Shown here one piece after another: positions 1 through 10,145 of a DNA stretch of 64,000 bases. The DNA is from Homalodisca vitripennis (Eukaryota; Arthropoda; Insecta; Hemiptera; Cicadellidae): NCBI RefSeq assembly GCF_021130785.1, contig NC_060214.1, forward strand, positions 958,501 through 1,022,500, given 5' to 3'. Positions within the stretch are counted from its first letter, which is position 1. Each line of letters begins with the position of its first letter. The translations under genes were made by a program, and so were the position numbers. Under the pieces are notes generated by a model that did not search any database, was not told the DNA's origin, and saw nothing but the letters and a program-made list of their open reading frames with translations.

Positions 1-322
1 ATTGTGACAGCAACTATAGTAAAAGTACCTGAGCAGTTTCTTCAGTAATAGGCATTTAGTATATCTCCTTGTATTATTAGTAAAGAGACAGAGAGAGGTT
101 AGGCATTGAGTTGAGGATCACTTTGTGTTTGCTTTGAATAGGTACACGGAGGAGGAATAAAAATAAGTACAAAGACCCATTTTACGTTTTTTTAGTAGAG
201 TGAATTGAAAGACTTCTCCGAGTATAGTGAACTGTTGAACTTGCAATGGATAAAATAAAAAAAAAATAAATAAAAAATAAAGTATAAAATCTATCTCACC
301 GAGAGGTGAGGTACAAAAAAAA
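1..322 (+). repeat. Left arm of a near-perfect inverted repeat, cut by the window edge
   Basis: This arm is the reverse complement of 1343-1664. The only differences I see are lengths of homopolymer runs (4 against 5, 7 against 6, 10 against 9, and 8 against 9 at the inner tip). The first 48 bases read as the C-terminal 15 codons of an ORF ending in TAA at 46-48, the same ORF whose other copy lies on the minus strand near 1632-1907. Near the inner tip a small stem CTCACC/GGTGAG (295-310) is present. The window starts inside the repeat, so its true outer limit is unknown. I infer it is the end of a Polinton-like element or a large inverted duplication. Confidence 0.9.
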
Positions 323-1000
323 TATGTTGGGAGGTAGCAGATTTGTCATGGAATGGCTACCACCGTAAAGAGCGATGGTTTGGGGCTCTTTACACACGTG
401 GATAGGCCTACTGGGGAAGGAGCCACGTAAAAAATCTCCTAACGCGCCATGGTCCTACGCCCTGGTCACGCGGCAAGCACGTGTGTACCTAGCGTGGTGG
501 GGAAATGTGACCACTCGTCACACAACACGGTTGTTAAAACATATAGACCTCACCGAAACATAACGAGTATTTCGAGGACGTCAGATTAACATATATAGTG
601 ACACACCATTTAATCTACATACCAATAGCATGACTTGACTGGTTCATCTGAACCCTCATCTGCACCCTGCGCCTAACACTGTTGCCAGTTTTACTTGTAG
701 TGAAAATTATTGGTCTCTCTCAGCATATGTTGCAATAAACAAACGTTATCAATTGTTACCGTAAACAAATAAATGTACATTTTATTTCACTCATCTATTT
801 TACATTCATATACATTAAGCAGAGCCAGTATATGACCATATCCAGGTCATAACGGGATCAGCTGGTGATCAGCATCGATATGGTAACACCGTCTCAAATG
901 TCATTGAACTATTTTAGTGCAGACTGTTTTAATTGTTTAAACAAATGGGTAAATAAAACAAAAATTTCAGAAAATCTTTTGTCAGTAATAGGTCCATTAC
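323..1000. other. Spacer between inverted arms, no gene recognised
   Basis: Host-like sequence between the left inverted arm and the LRR exon. A short GC-richer stretch around 370-530 can be read as a 62-codon ORF but has no recognisable domain and no codon pattern that persuades me. From about 700 onward the sequence is AT-rich and intron-like. Confidence 0.5.
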
Positions 1001-1114
1001 CCGCAGGTTAGTGAGGCGGTAGAAGGCATCCAGCGAGACGGTGCAGTTGTTCATGTGCAGCTCCTCGAGTGTACTCTCCACAGGTTTGAACGTGTTCATA
1101 GACAGTCGGATTTG
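1001..1114 (-). CDS. Leucine-rich-repeat exon of a host gene (single internal exon)
   Basis: On the minus strand an exon of exactly 114 bases (38 codons, phase 0) is bounded by an acceptor (ACATTACAG just above 1114) and a donor (CGG then GTAATG just below 1001). Its translation is in frame throughout. It carries the spacing typical of extracellular leucine-rich repeats: a segment reading LEELHMNNC, then a run with L-D-A-F-Y-R-L-T-N-L-R. LRR proteins of this kind (Toll, chaoptin and connectin families) act in adhesion or ligand binding at the cell surface. Which gene it belongs to cannot be told from one exon, and no neighbouring exon was found in the window. It sits between the two arms of an inverted repeat, so it may be a host exon in an intron-dense gene with transposons inserted either side, or a captured piece. 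The exon call is strong; the exact family is an inference. Confidence 0.65.
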
Positions 1115-1158
1115 CTGTAATGTTAAATATGTATTTTTAAACTTAAAATCTATGAAAA

Positions 1159-1341
1159 CAACTTTATAAAAAGGAAATTTTACTCTGGGTGATTTAGGTT
1201 AAGTTGGAGCGTAGGGTTTTTAGTTGAATAAGGACTACCTAGGATATAAGGGAGTAGGAATGTTAGGGCTACCAGGAATAGGACTACTAGGATACTCCAA
1301 CTTAACCTAAATCACCCAGAGTAAAATTTCCTTTTTATAAA
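1159..1341. repeat. Hairpin element with ~51-bp inverted ends (MITE-like)
   Basis: The sequence from about 1159 to 1209 is repeated in reverse complement at about 1290-1341. Each arm holds the string CTGGGTGATTTAGGTTAAG or its complement. The loop of about 80 bases is AG-rich and contains short internal repeats (GGACTACCTAGG, GGACTACTAGG). Size and layout fit a small non-autonomous foldback element. It abuts the inner end of the right arm of the larger inverted repeat. No target duplication is clear. Confidence 0.7.
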
Positions 1342-1342
1342 G

Positions 1343-1664
1343 TTTTTTTTTGTACCTCACCTCTCGGTGAGATAGATTTTATACTTTATTTTTTATTTAT
1401 TTTTTTTTATTTTATCCATTGCAAGTTCAACAGTTCACTATACTCGGAGAAGTCTTTCAATTCACTCTACTAAAAAACGTAAAATGGGTCTTTGTACTTA
1501 TTTTTATTCCTCCTCCGTGTACCTATTCAAAGCAAACACAAAGTGATCCTCAACTCAATGCCTAACCTCTCTCTGTCTCTTTACTAATAATACAAGGAGA
1601 TATACTAAATGCCTATTACTGAAGAAACTGCTCAGGTACTTTTTACTATAGTTGCTGTCACAAT
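1343..1664 (-). repeat. Right arm of the near-perfect inverted repeat
   Basis: Reverse complement of 1-322 with only homopolymer-length differences. It carries the same tip stem (CTCACC at 1356-1361, GGTGAG at 1366-1371). Its outer part is the 3' end of a minus-strand ORF. It lies about 1.5 kb downstream of the PolB pseudogene, where a terminal inverted repeat of a Polinton-like element would be expected. Confidence 0.9.
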
Positions 1665-2010
1665 TAAAGGCCCTATCAATGTTTCCACATTAACGAATGT
1701 CTTCTCAAGCGCATCATCAAACACGTAAGAGGTTAATTTAGATGCTGCCATGAAAGGTATAATCCCTTCTTTGGCTATACTTTGATGTTTAATTGTAATT
1801 CCAAAGTGATCAGTAGGTGAGGCTCCATCCTTTATATGATCGACAATGTACTCTGAAAATGCTAGGGGCCAATCTATTGAGTCAATGGGAGAGGTCAGTA
1901 TAAACGTTTAGTTTCTTCACGTGTGGTACGAAACCTCTCACTTCTGTTAACCACATTTCTAGATTCAAGCTTAAGGAAGGTTTGCCATGTTAACGCTCTG
2001 AGTGCTCATT
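1632..2010 (-). pseudogene. Unrecognised broken ORF downstream of PolB, running into the inverted arm
   Basis: On the minus strand the frame open from 1907 down to a TGA at 1632-1634 gives 91 residues with ordinary amino-acid composition and no ATG start. The neighbouring frame upstream, roughly 2010 to 1905, continues a protein-like reading, so one frameshift near 1905 probably breaks a longer ORF. In the left arm copy (1-48) one fewer A in a run keeps the frame open for seven more codons to a TAA. I do not recognise the product. Its place between a Polinton-type polymerase and a terminal repeat makes an element-encoded protein likely, which is an inference. Confidence 0.5.
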
Positions 2011-3166
2011 TGCGAATGAACATGAGACGAGTCATCTACAAATTTATAAATAAAACTGTTGGTATCCACCTGTAAGCCTGTGTAGTGCATGTGAGTGTTT
2101 GAGGGGCATAATTATTTAAAGCTCCTAGACATTCTGATTTTGCGGTGAAATTACAGAGTGAATAGTGTTTGATGGATATGTCAGCGTGTATGTATTGAAG
2201 TGGACCTGAGATCACACATAAGAGCATATTTAAGTGACGTAGAAAAATCGGTATGGTAAAATGTTTGTGATAATTGACTTTATCCATACACTGGAAGGTA
2301 TTTATGTTATTAAAAACAATAAACAAATATAAAATGCTAACATTCGAGCAAATAACTATGTAATGACGTATCTAACAGTTTGCTGTATCAGATGGCTTAA
2401 GAAGAGGGAAATCAGCGTTTATCGGCTCCGTCATCAGTACACATTCAATGTGGTCACTATATTACACGATCACGGTCCCAGGACTTACAGAGTTTAGGCC
2501 TGCCTTAGAGACCTCGTTCATGCTGAGCCGTTCGGAGCATAGACTTGTTCATCTCCATGCCCAAGTCCACGCATCCTACTGAGTTCCCACATTCACTCCT
2601 TCAAATCAGTCTCACCCTCCACACTGTCCAAGGGTCAACCTCTCACGGGCTTACGGGTTTTTAAGCCGGCCGTGAAAGAGGTCGAACTGCTCCAGGACTT
2701 ACAGGTTTTACGCCGGCCTTAGAAGCAGAAGCTCCCTTGACGCGAGGGTGATCAAACATTCACACTTATGTGACATTTGAAGGTAAAGATGACGGGGGGA
2801 GATATACACTCAAAACATTTGTATTTTGCACTTTCGGCCAACCACCCAAAGAAGGGTCTGGAGTGCAAAATTATATGTAATGGCTGCAATAATACAGTAC
2901 AATTATCTAGTATTTAAAAAGTTCTTTTGTACGTAATTGAAATACCTGTATAATAAAATAATTTAAAATTTTTACTCGTTGTCAGCTCTCATAACATAAT
3001 TCAATACTAGTACACATCTGAAGGAAGCGGTTTTAAACGAACGTTCGGTCACAACCAACGGATGTGGTGGGTTATAATTACATTTAATCTCTCTCTATGT
3101 ATGTCTCAGGATTTGTAATGAAATTTTAACGTTGTGATTGGTGAAAATGTAGTTTTTTTAAACATG
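2011..3166. other. Stretch between broken ORF and PolB, with short repeated motifs
   Basis: No gene recognised. Three diverged copies of a motif (CAGGACTTACAG followed by a TTTTA-GCCGGCC-like core) lie at about 2476-2505, 2645-2676 and 2692-2722. A 10-bp inverted repeat, ATTTTGCACT (2823-2832) and AGTGCAAAAT (2862-2871), encloses a 29-base loop. The 96-codon minus-strand frame at 2036-2326 is not convincing as protein. Confidence 0.45.
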
Positions 3167-4480
3167 TTAGAGTGTTAATTTTTGTTTCTTAAATCCAAAC
3201 GGTACAGTATCGTAGGGTCCTTCAAGTCTCCTTTTGGGCCCTGTAATTTTAAAAGACTTTGTTTCTTTGACTGTAACAATGTCTTTGTCCTTGGTTCGTC
3301 TTATTCTGTTCTCTTCTATGTCCACTGAGTCAAATGAATTACTCAGAACTAATGCTTTCAATGTTTCGAAATTTAATTTTTCGCTAGTTTTTTAAATTTA
3401 GAGTAAGGCCTTTTATTTTACAAACTTCAACTAGTGCGTTTTTTATATTTGTTGACCAGACAAGATAGGCGTAAGTCTTGGGGCCTCCGGAAACAAATTC
3501 TACTATGTATGACCCTGGACCATAGTCAGCCAACTCGTCGGTCATTTCGCCCAAGTAGTCCCCTGTGGGGACCTTGTGCATACTCTCCCTGTGTACGTAA
3601 AGGACACTGTCTGTATCATAGTAAAGAACTTGCCTCCCTAACTTTTCTAAGTGTTCATACAGTTTTAATCGAGCATGTGACGTTGTAAATGCTGCAACCA
3701 CAACATTCACTGTCCTTAGGGCTTCTGCGGCTTCTTCAATATGCTGCCAGTTCACAATTAGTACAGTATCGTTAATAATTTGAGTAGTATTTACATCTAT
3801 TTCAGGGTTGGACAGCAACTGAAAGTATTCAAAGGGGTCTCTTATGATTGATGTTTTTGTCTGATTTTCCCTTTGACCAAATTTACCCCAGAAAGAAATT
3901 TAACATCAATTTAGCAAGGGAGCGAAGACCTCCGTTTCTTTTCAATTTTGAAAGGGTCAAGTCTGACACCTTCGTGTTCATAATAATTTTGAATATACAC
4001 GGCTTTATCCTCTTCAGTGAGGCACCAAGAGGGGTAGCCCGATGCCTCCTGTTTAATCTTGAGAAATTTGTTAATAAAATCCGTAAAAAGACCACCGTCT
4101 TCGTAAGTAATAATTTTATAATCCCAAAGTTCGTACATTTCTAAAATGGTATACTCCTTCTCTACGACCTTTCTCATTTCCTGCATTGTCCATGTCCCTG
4201 TCAATGCTCTTTCTTCGATGTTATGGTTACAGTCTGTGTTTAGCATTTCTAGACCACATGTACGGCATAAAACAAACATTAATTTATTGTTCATGCGTGC
4301 TGGAAGGACGGGATGGTACAAATTTAGTGGAGGCAATACTTTACATTTCATGAGACCTTCGGCCTCCATGCCTCTTTCTCTACACTCCTTGTCCCCTACA
4401 TATATTTTTGGATGGGATAAAACATAAGGAGAAAACTTATTGACAAACGGGTACAAGGAGCAAACGTCTACATACTGAAT
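3167..4480 (-). other. PolB polymerase core (motifs A, B, C)
   Basis: Motif A DVCSLYP is encoded at 4451-4468 and motif C YYDTDS near 3610-3630. Between them motif B reads KLMLN in one frame and FWGKFGQ in the next, so a single frame change sits inside the motif. The C-terminus ends with a TVPFGF-type block near 3185-3205, like the conserved end of Polinton polymerases. Residues expected for metal binding (the two Asp of motif C, the Asp of motif A) are present. Confidence 0.82.
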
Positions 4481-4942
4481 TGTTTCCCCGTCCTCGCACT
4501 TGTGATAAGATTTTGCATTGCCTGTTTCTGCCCCCGAAGAAGGCCTCTCTGGGATTGAGTGGGAGTGTGTTTTAGAATGGGGAGAAAATGTAGATAATCC
4601 AATTTTTGTTCTTTCTTTAAATGATTGAATTTACACTCCCACATTTCAATTACTTCATAGTCAGATGCTCGGAGACGAGCCATTTTAGCTTTGGTTCTCT
4701 CGAACCTTAAGTGCAGGGAGTCGGAAGGGTCCTCTTTGAGTGGTTCTTCTCTATTAAATGGAAAACATTTCGGGCACCCATGGAAATAACAGCCCTGAAA
4801 TTCATAGATTCGTTCTCCGTCAAAACCGTCTACTTTTAATCCCTCGATTTTAACTTCTCTGTCCCTCCCCGCATGCTGAATGCGGACACTACGCTGTTCT
4901 TCCTCCCAGCTCAGCCATTGTAAAGCAATAGGCGATTGGTTA

Positions 4943-5859
4943 TCAACCATACGGTATCCGTTTCTTTGGGACTAGACCAATAGTGTTGGCTTTGAGAAAA
5001 TTCCGTCTAAAAACCAAATTACAGGCACTGGCAATGGTGACGGCTTCCATGAATGGATCTACATTACATTCTTTCAGAAACATGTTTCTAAACTTAATAC
5101 ACGCTTGCGCCAGTATCTCCACATCGGAGATACAGTACTCGACCAACTCTTTTTGAAAGTCAAAAACTACATTTTGGTTAAGTTGGTCGTTGTGCCAATT
5201 TTCAAAATCTTTGTAAGTCTTTTCAAACATTGATTCAGGGCAGTAGTACTCCTTGGGTGGTATGGGGCCCACATAATTTTGGTTTTGCCAAAGTGTTGAA
5301 AAGATGAGGGAAGTAACCCTTCTTCTTCTCCGGGGGGAGATCAAAGGCTTTGGGTAGTGCAGAGAGGGCCATGGGGAAATAATTTAGCGAATCGATAAAT
5401 CTAACGTTATCCAGTTCCATAAGAATGACTTTAGTGCCACGCATAATTAGCTCTGGAGTGAATTTTGTTTGTTCGAGAACGTACTTTAACAGAAATTGAA
5501 AATCAAAACCCTGACCGTTATGAGCCATTACACATACGTTTTTGAATTTTTTTCTCTCCTCCATTACGTAATTCATAAATTGATTCACAGGATCACTATC
5601 AAAGATCTTTGTTCGGTCTTTGCACATTTCACAAGATTTTACCATTAATACATTTCCAACAAAATTGTTGAGAAACACAAAGGTTAACTTTATGAACTCT
5701 AGATTCTTCCGTTAAAATTTCATCTTGACGGGTCTCTAAATCAAAGAAAATGAAAAGAAAGTCTTTGGTTTTTGGTTTGTTTGTGTCGACCCGCATGTAA
5801 CATTGATGGTTCGGGGGCATGAAATCGTTACATATTTTACAAAAAACTTCCCCGCACAC
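4943..5859 (-). other. PolB 3'-5' exonuclease domain (frame-broken)
   Basis: Three frame segments carry the Exo I motif (D-x-E in FFDLET), Exo II (N-x2-x-F-D in AHNGQGFDF) and Exo III (Y-x3-D in YCISD) in the right order and spacing for family B proofreading domains. The catalytic acidic residues are all present, so decay has acted mainly by frameshift and not by loss of key residues. Confidence 0.8.
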
Positions 5860-6015
5860 GTGTTTTGACTTACGACTGTTGAGAAAGACAAGCCTTTGGC
5901 ACTGTAAACATTTTTTTTACCGACTTGCATCGTTGACTCTTGTGGGCTGCGAAACAGATCTGATTTTTTCATGGTCATGTTACAGTCAGGGCATAAAATT
6001 CCCCCATGCTCCTCT

Positions 6016-6926
6016 TTACAGGGTGAAGAAAACGGTTTGACATGCAGGACAGATATTTGAACATCTGTGTTCAGCTTTGTGGTCATAAGGGACATGGCAT
6101 GCTTCACAATAGAAATGGCATGCAAAAGCTGCAGTTAAGCTAGTTATTACGTTGTAATGGCTTTCGTGATACAGCAAGTTTATTTTGTACTGAGCATCGG
6201 AGTTAGTACCTGAAAAATAAACATCTCGACCCTTATTATCGTAGTTATAAACTGTAATATTGTACTTTTTGAGGTGGTCTTGAAATTTATTAAGTTCGGG
6301 GATCCCCGCTCCCTGTTCAGAAATTTGGACCCCGGCTTTAGTCATCAGTTTTTGGGCTCTAAAAGTTTGTCGCTTACCCATGTCCTGCCTTATTGCTTTG
6401 AACTGAGGATCTTTTTTGGCATAGGCTTTTGCTACCACTATAGCTCGGGGCAGACACAGATTATCACTATTCTTAATGACTACGATACCATTACGTGCTT
6501 TACATTCTTCTTGGAAATTATCGTACAAACCTGGTCTTCTGAGGCCACCACTACCTACTGGAATATTGGTGCGGGTGCACTTAACTCTAAATGTGTCCAT
6601 GGACTTAATCGAATCCGTATTACTTTGGATAAGTTTTCCAAATATATCCCAAATATATCCCCGTGAACTTGATTTGCAGGTCTATAAGCGATATATCCGG
6701 AATCTTTGGTCCTAAAATTCAGAGAATCTAAAGTGAAGCCTAGGTAGTCATATTCGGTAGTACCGGCTTTCGCCTTTTCGACAATACTCCCAAAACCCTT
6801 TTTAATCCAATCAAGTTCGGACACTCCTTCGGGTACTGGGTTAAACTTGAAAACTGTTTCTGACCCATATGTTCTAAACCTTCTACAGTAGGTTTCACCG
6901 GTATGCAAAACTTTTACGGGATCCAT
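6016..6926 (-). other. PolB N-terminal region with Cys/His pattern
   Basis: Two overlapping frame segments. The second contains a CLPRAI stretch (near 6445-6465) and, about 100 residues later, HYNVI, followed by a Cys/His-rich run ending in C-x2-C near 6030-6045. The first pair resembles the Cys and His blocks of OTU-like cysteine proteases; the run after it looks like zinc ribbons. Both readings are inferences from short motifs. Confidence 0.5.
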
Positions 6927-7474
6927 GTTGTATGTAATTAGCTCTAAAATAATACAGCAAGCAGCTTTGATACAAGCTTTTGGAATGGGTGTTGACTGTT
7001 CAACGTCACGTCTAAGAATGACAAGAAGACCACGTCACGCATTTAAGTAAGTGTAGGAGGTGCGCATGCGCAGTAAACTTTTTTACAGTGCACTGTGGTA
7101 TGATGTAATAACCGAAATAAAATTACACAAAACTTGATTATAAATACGACACACAAATAAATTAATGAAATCTATGTTGGATTTGTCACTACGATACAAA
7201 CACAGTAACACAACGAATTAACTTGTTCACTTTCATAAAAAACACAATAACACTGTATTAGATTTAAAGAAGCAATAGTATAAACACTTTAAGAACACAC
7301 ACAGTGTAAAGGAGTTTAATGTCTGTGATCGCTAAATAAAGTACAAGCACTTAATAAACTGAAAATGTAATAAAACTCCTATAAGCTAATTTACTTTTAT
7401 AAAATTTCTTGTCTTGATATCGACTCTGTATACACAATGTTGTGCAATATCAAGGAACAGAGCGACATAGGTCT
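6927..7474 (-). promoter_or_regulatory. Promoter-like stretch upstream of PolB with two palindromes
   Basis: The perfect palindrome TGCGCATGCGCA (7061-7072) is the consensus-like NRF-1 site. A second perfect palindrome, ACAGTGCACTGT, lies at 7085-7096. CACGTCACG-type CRE-like motifs lie at about 7000-7040. The strand it serves is not certain; both the PolB gene and a host first exon at 7478 are near. Confidence 0.4.
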
Positions 7475-7477
7475 TAC

Positions 7478-7670
7478 CTCTTTGACGTCCACCTCCAGAC
7501 TGGCGAGACAGGGAAATCTCTGCCGCCTGTGTAGAACACCGACCAATCAGAGTGCTTGGCGGCTATTTTAGACCAATCAGAGACGCGCTTATTTTGACCA
7601 ATGAGGTCTCTTAAAATTGCGGTTGCAGCTGTACCGTTACTCGTCTGGGTTTTTACATGTAACCGCAAAC
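7478..7670 (-). promoter_or_regulatory. Candidate host promoter and first exon (minus strand)
   Basis: Three CCAAT boxes lie at 7543-7547, 7573-7577 and 7598-7602, two of them inside the same GACCAATCAGAG string. On the minus strand the sequence then runs to a strong splice donor, GAG then GTAAGAC, at 7478/7477. The stretch is GC-richer than its surroundings. NF-Y-type CCAAT clusters are common in housekeeping promoters. The exon and its direction are inferences; no transcript evidence is available here. Confidence 0.4.
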
Positions 7671-7919
7671 CTCAATCATCGCATCCTGTATGATTAACTA
7701 AATTCAAAGTATACGAAGCGGTATATGTTTTTTTTTGAAAATAGACTATAAATAAGTTAAAGCTCTTTACATCACACTCGGGAGAAAAATTAAAACTTAT
7801 TACACACCGAATGCAGTACCTATGTATTATTCCGACTGTATTCAGGATGGCAGATATCCCGTGCTGTACTGAAGATGTTATAATAGTTATTAGTTTTTAA
7901 TATTGTTGTAGAAAATGAA

Positions 7920-7997
7920 TTATCAGAGTCCGAGGATGCAGGTAACCGCAAACCGCAAACTGTCCGTTACGAGCAGTGTCATGAGCCGGTGCAATGG
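7920..7997 (+). other. Candidate first exon on the plus strand with strong donor
   Basis: A GC-richer stretch ends in ATGG followed by GTAAGTCAC at 7998, an almost ideal donor. It lies about 440 bases from the minus-strand donor at 7477 and could form a divergent gene pair with it. It shares the string GTAACCGCAAACC with 7656-7668. No coding content is recognised. Confidence 0.3.
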
Positions 7998-8004
7998 GTA
8001 AGTC

Positions 8005-9225
8005 ACTGTGGTCGAGATTTCATAAAGTGCTAGTATAGATTATAATATAAACATTAGTATAACGCGGTCTCGAGACGATTGGACTAATACCTCTGTATGC
8101 GTCTCTTTATAAATAAATTAAAGTAAGGGAACAGCTAGGAAACCAGAGTGAGGTATGATGGGTCTTTAGATGTCCAAGTATAAGCGACATATATAATTAC
8201 ACACGGTAAAGCTTAAATTGTATGGGATGGTATTCCGAATTAAGCTACGCCCGCTTGATATTATGAAAATGAGAGCCTGGCCGTTAGAAAGTGATGGTGG
8301 ATTTAACGTGGATAAAAAGTTGGAGTGCCGTAAAGGGAGGCGTGGGTTAAGTGAAAACAAAATACTTGATTAATATGGAAACTAAATGTCTAAGCAGTAG
8401 TTGAAATAAATGTATGGTGCTTTGTTAATAATGAAATACGGTTCTTTTAATTACCGGTTAAGTCTGCTTGAGAGTTGGGTCCCGGAATGAAGTGATAGAC
8501 ATCCAAGTGAAAGGTAACAGAAATTAGGGTCCCGTGATGGGTTGCGTGGGATAAGAGTATATGAAGTACTTCGTAGACATTAGGTGTCCAGGTATTGAAA
8601 CATATGCACGGGCATTGATCGGCAAATAGTAGTCGCTCAGAAGGTACGCCTCGTGTTATAAGCTGTTAGCTTGAGACTAGGACCTCGGGCTGAGAATATC
8701 CTGTTGGGAAAGTACTCGGTAAATATTAGCATTACACTTTCAGGTAATGTATGAATATTTGTCAGTAAAATGAGAGTCCCGTGTTAGGCCTGGTTTTTTT
8801 TAATGAGGACCTCGGTATGTTAGAAATTGAACGAAATGCAAGTTTGAACCCTACGAAGGTAAGGCTAACTAAGATTGTGCGATGTGCTCGGTAAATACTC
8901 GTATATGGAGATTAATACGGTAAAGGTGTTAACTATATGTGTGGGAACCAGTACAGGGTATTAATGGTGGGAAGACAATTTTCGAATGTGACGCTACGCG
9001 TAGTGAGTGTGGAGTCGTGGAGTATGTGTAAGGGCTAAGAGACGTGGTGTACGACATATTATATGGATGCCTGTTGGACTTTGTGGATACTAGTCGGTAA
9101 TGTGTAGGTGGTCTAAATTGGGTATGGGTGATACCCCTGGGTAAGAGTACGGGAGGCATTTGGAAAGTGTTGTTGTCCCGTCAGTGTGAGGGTGAGGGCC
9201 TGAAGACGCTAGGGTACACGAGATA
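8005..9225. repeat. Old diverged repeat region
   Basis: The plus strand is G/A-rich and short phrases recur in varied form, for example CTCGGTAAATA at about 8715 and 8890, GAGGACCTCGG-like strings, and GTACTGG/GTACAGG. It looks like a decayed part of the same repeat family seen more clearly at 9226-10145. No gene seen. Confidence 0.4.
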
Positions 9226-9506
9226 TAGGCGCATACACACGTAAAGCTCGGGGAGTTAGAAATCATAGTATGTGCAATATCCGTAGTTAAGAGCGAGGTA
9301 TGGGAGACAATAGGAAAGTGTGAAGCCTCTGCAGGATCCGTTAGAAAAGTAGGTCTTAGCATGTACAGGAGACGGACTATTGCAGGCCTATGTGGTACAT
9401 TGGTCGGTAAAATTGTAAAAATCTGGGTATAGGCTTTATGCCTGACTAGGAGTGGAAAGTGTGGGGCCTCGGTAGGGTGCGGATGAGGGCCGAAGACGCT
9501 TGGGTA

Positions 9507-9567
<61 letters not shown>

Positions 9568-10145
9568 GAGAGAGAGGTGGGAGGCTGTAGGTGTATACAC
9601 ACGTAAAGGTCAGGGAGTGAGAAATCATAGTATGTGCAATATCCGTAGTTAAGAGCCGAGGTATGGGAGACAATAGGAAAGTGTGAAGCCTCTGCAGGAT
9701 CCGTTAGAAAAGTAGGTCTTAGCATGTCCAGGAGACGGGCTATTGCAGGCCTATGTGGTACATTGGTCGGTAAAATGGTAAAAATCTGGGTATTGGCTTT
9801 ATGCCTGACTAGGAGTGGAAAGTGTGGGGCCACGGCAGGGTGCGGATGAGGGCCGAAGACGCTTGGGTACACGAGAGAGGTGGGAGGCTGTAGGCGTATA
9901 CACACGTAAAGGTCGGGGATTTAGAAATCGTAGTATGTGCAATATCCGTGGTTAAGAGCCGAGGTATGAGAGGTAATAGCATAGTGTGAGTTTTCTGTAG
10001 CGACCATTAGAAATACAGGTGTAGGTCCGGGAAACGGGCGATTGCAGGCCTATGTGGTACATTGGACTGTAAATTGGTCAAAATTCGGGTATGAGCGATA
10101 CGCTCGGGTAGGAGTACTGGAGGCAATCGAAAAGTGTAGGGTCTC
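9226..10145. repeat. ~305-bp tandem repeat, about three copies
   Basis: The phrase CATACACACGTAAAG or TATACACACGTAAAG starts copies at about 9228, 9590 and 9894. The first two copies are nearly identical for 250 bases; the third is more diverged. The first interval is 362 bases because a GA microsatellite has expanded inside it; the second is 304. Long minus-strand frames here are by-products of the repeat. Confidence 0.85.
9510..9577. repeat. GA microsatellite
   Basis: About 34 GA units with a single interruption (GAGTGAG near 9563). It is missing from the equivalent place in the second copy of the 305-bp unit, so it expanded after the duplication. Confidence 0.95.

Larger units (their letters stand above)
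3167..6926 (-). pseudogene. Protein-primed family B DNA polymerase of Polinton/Maverick type, frame-broken
   Basis: Read from the ATG at 6924-6926 down to a stop at 3167, about 1,200 codons, close to the size of Polinton PolB. Such enzymes replicate the element's linear DNA from a protein primer. The reading passes through all three frames in at least ten segments. In order they show an N-terminal region, Cys-rich zinc-ribbon-like stretches, the exonuclease motifs (FFDLET near 5735-5755, AHNGQGFDF near 5500-5530, YCISD near 5110-5130), a Polinton-typical FQGCYFHGCPKCF stretch near 4765-4805, and polymerase motifs A (DVCSLYP, 4451-4468), B (split by a frame change near 3885-3925) and C (YYDTDS near 3610-3630). 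Either it is a dead copy or homopolymer indels in the assembly broke it; the inverted arms next to it differ only in homopolymer lengths, which keeps the second option open. Bidnavirus polymerases are related, so a viral relic is the alternative. Confidence 0.88.

Noticed and set aside
9090..9905. A 271-codon minus-strand frame rich in Ser/Leu repeats
   Set aside because: It runs through the 305-bp tandem repeat and the GA microsatellite, and repeats with them. No domain; composition artefact.
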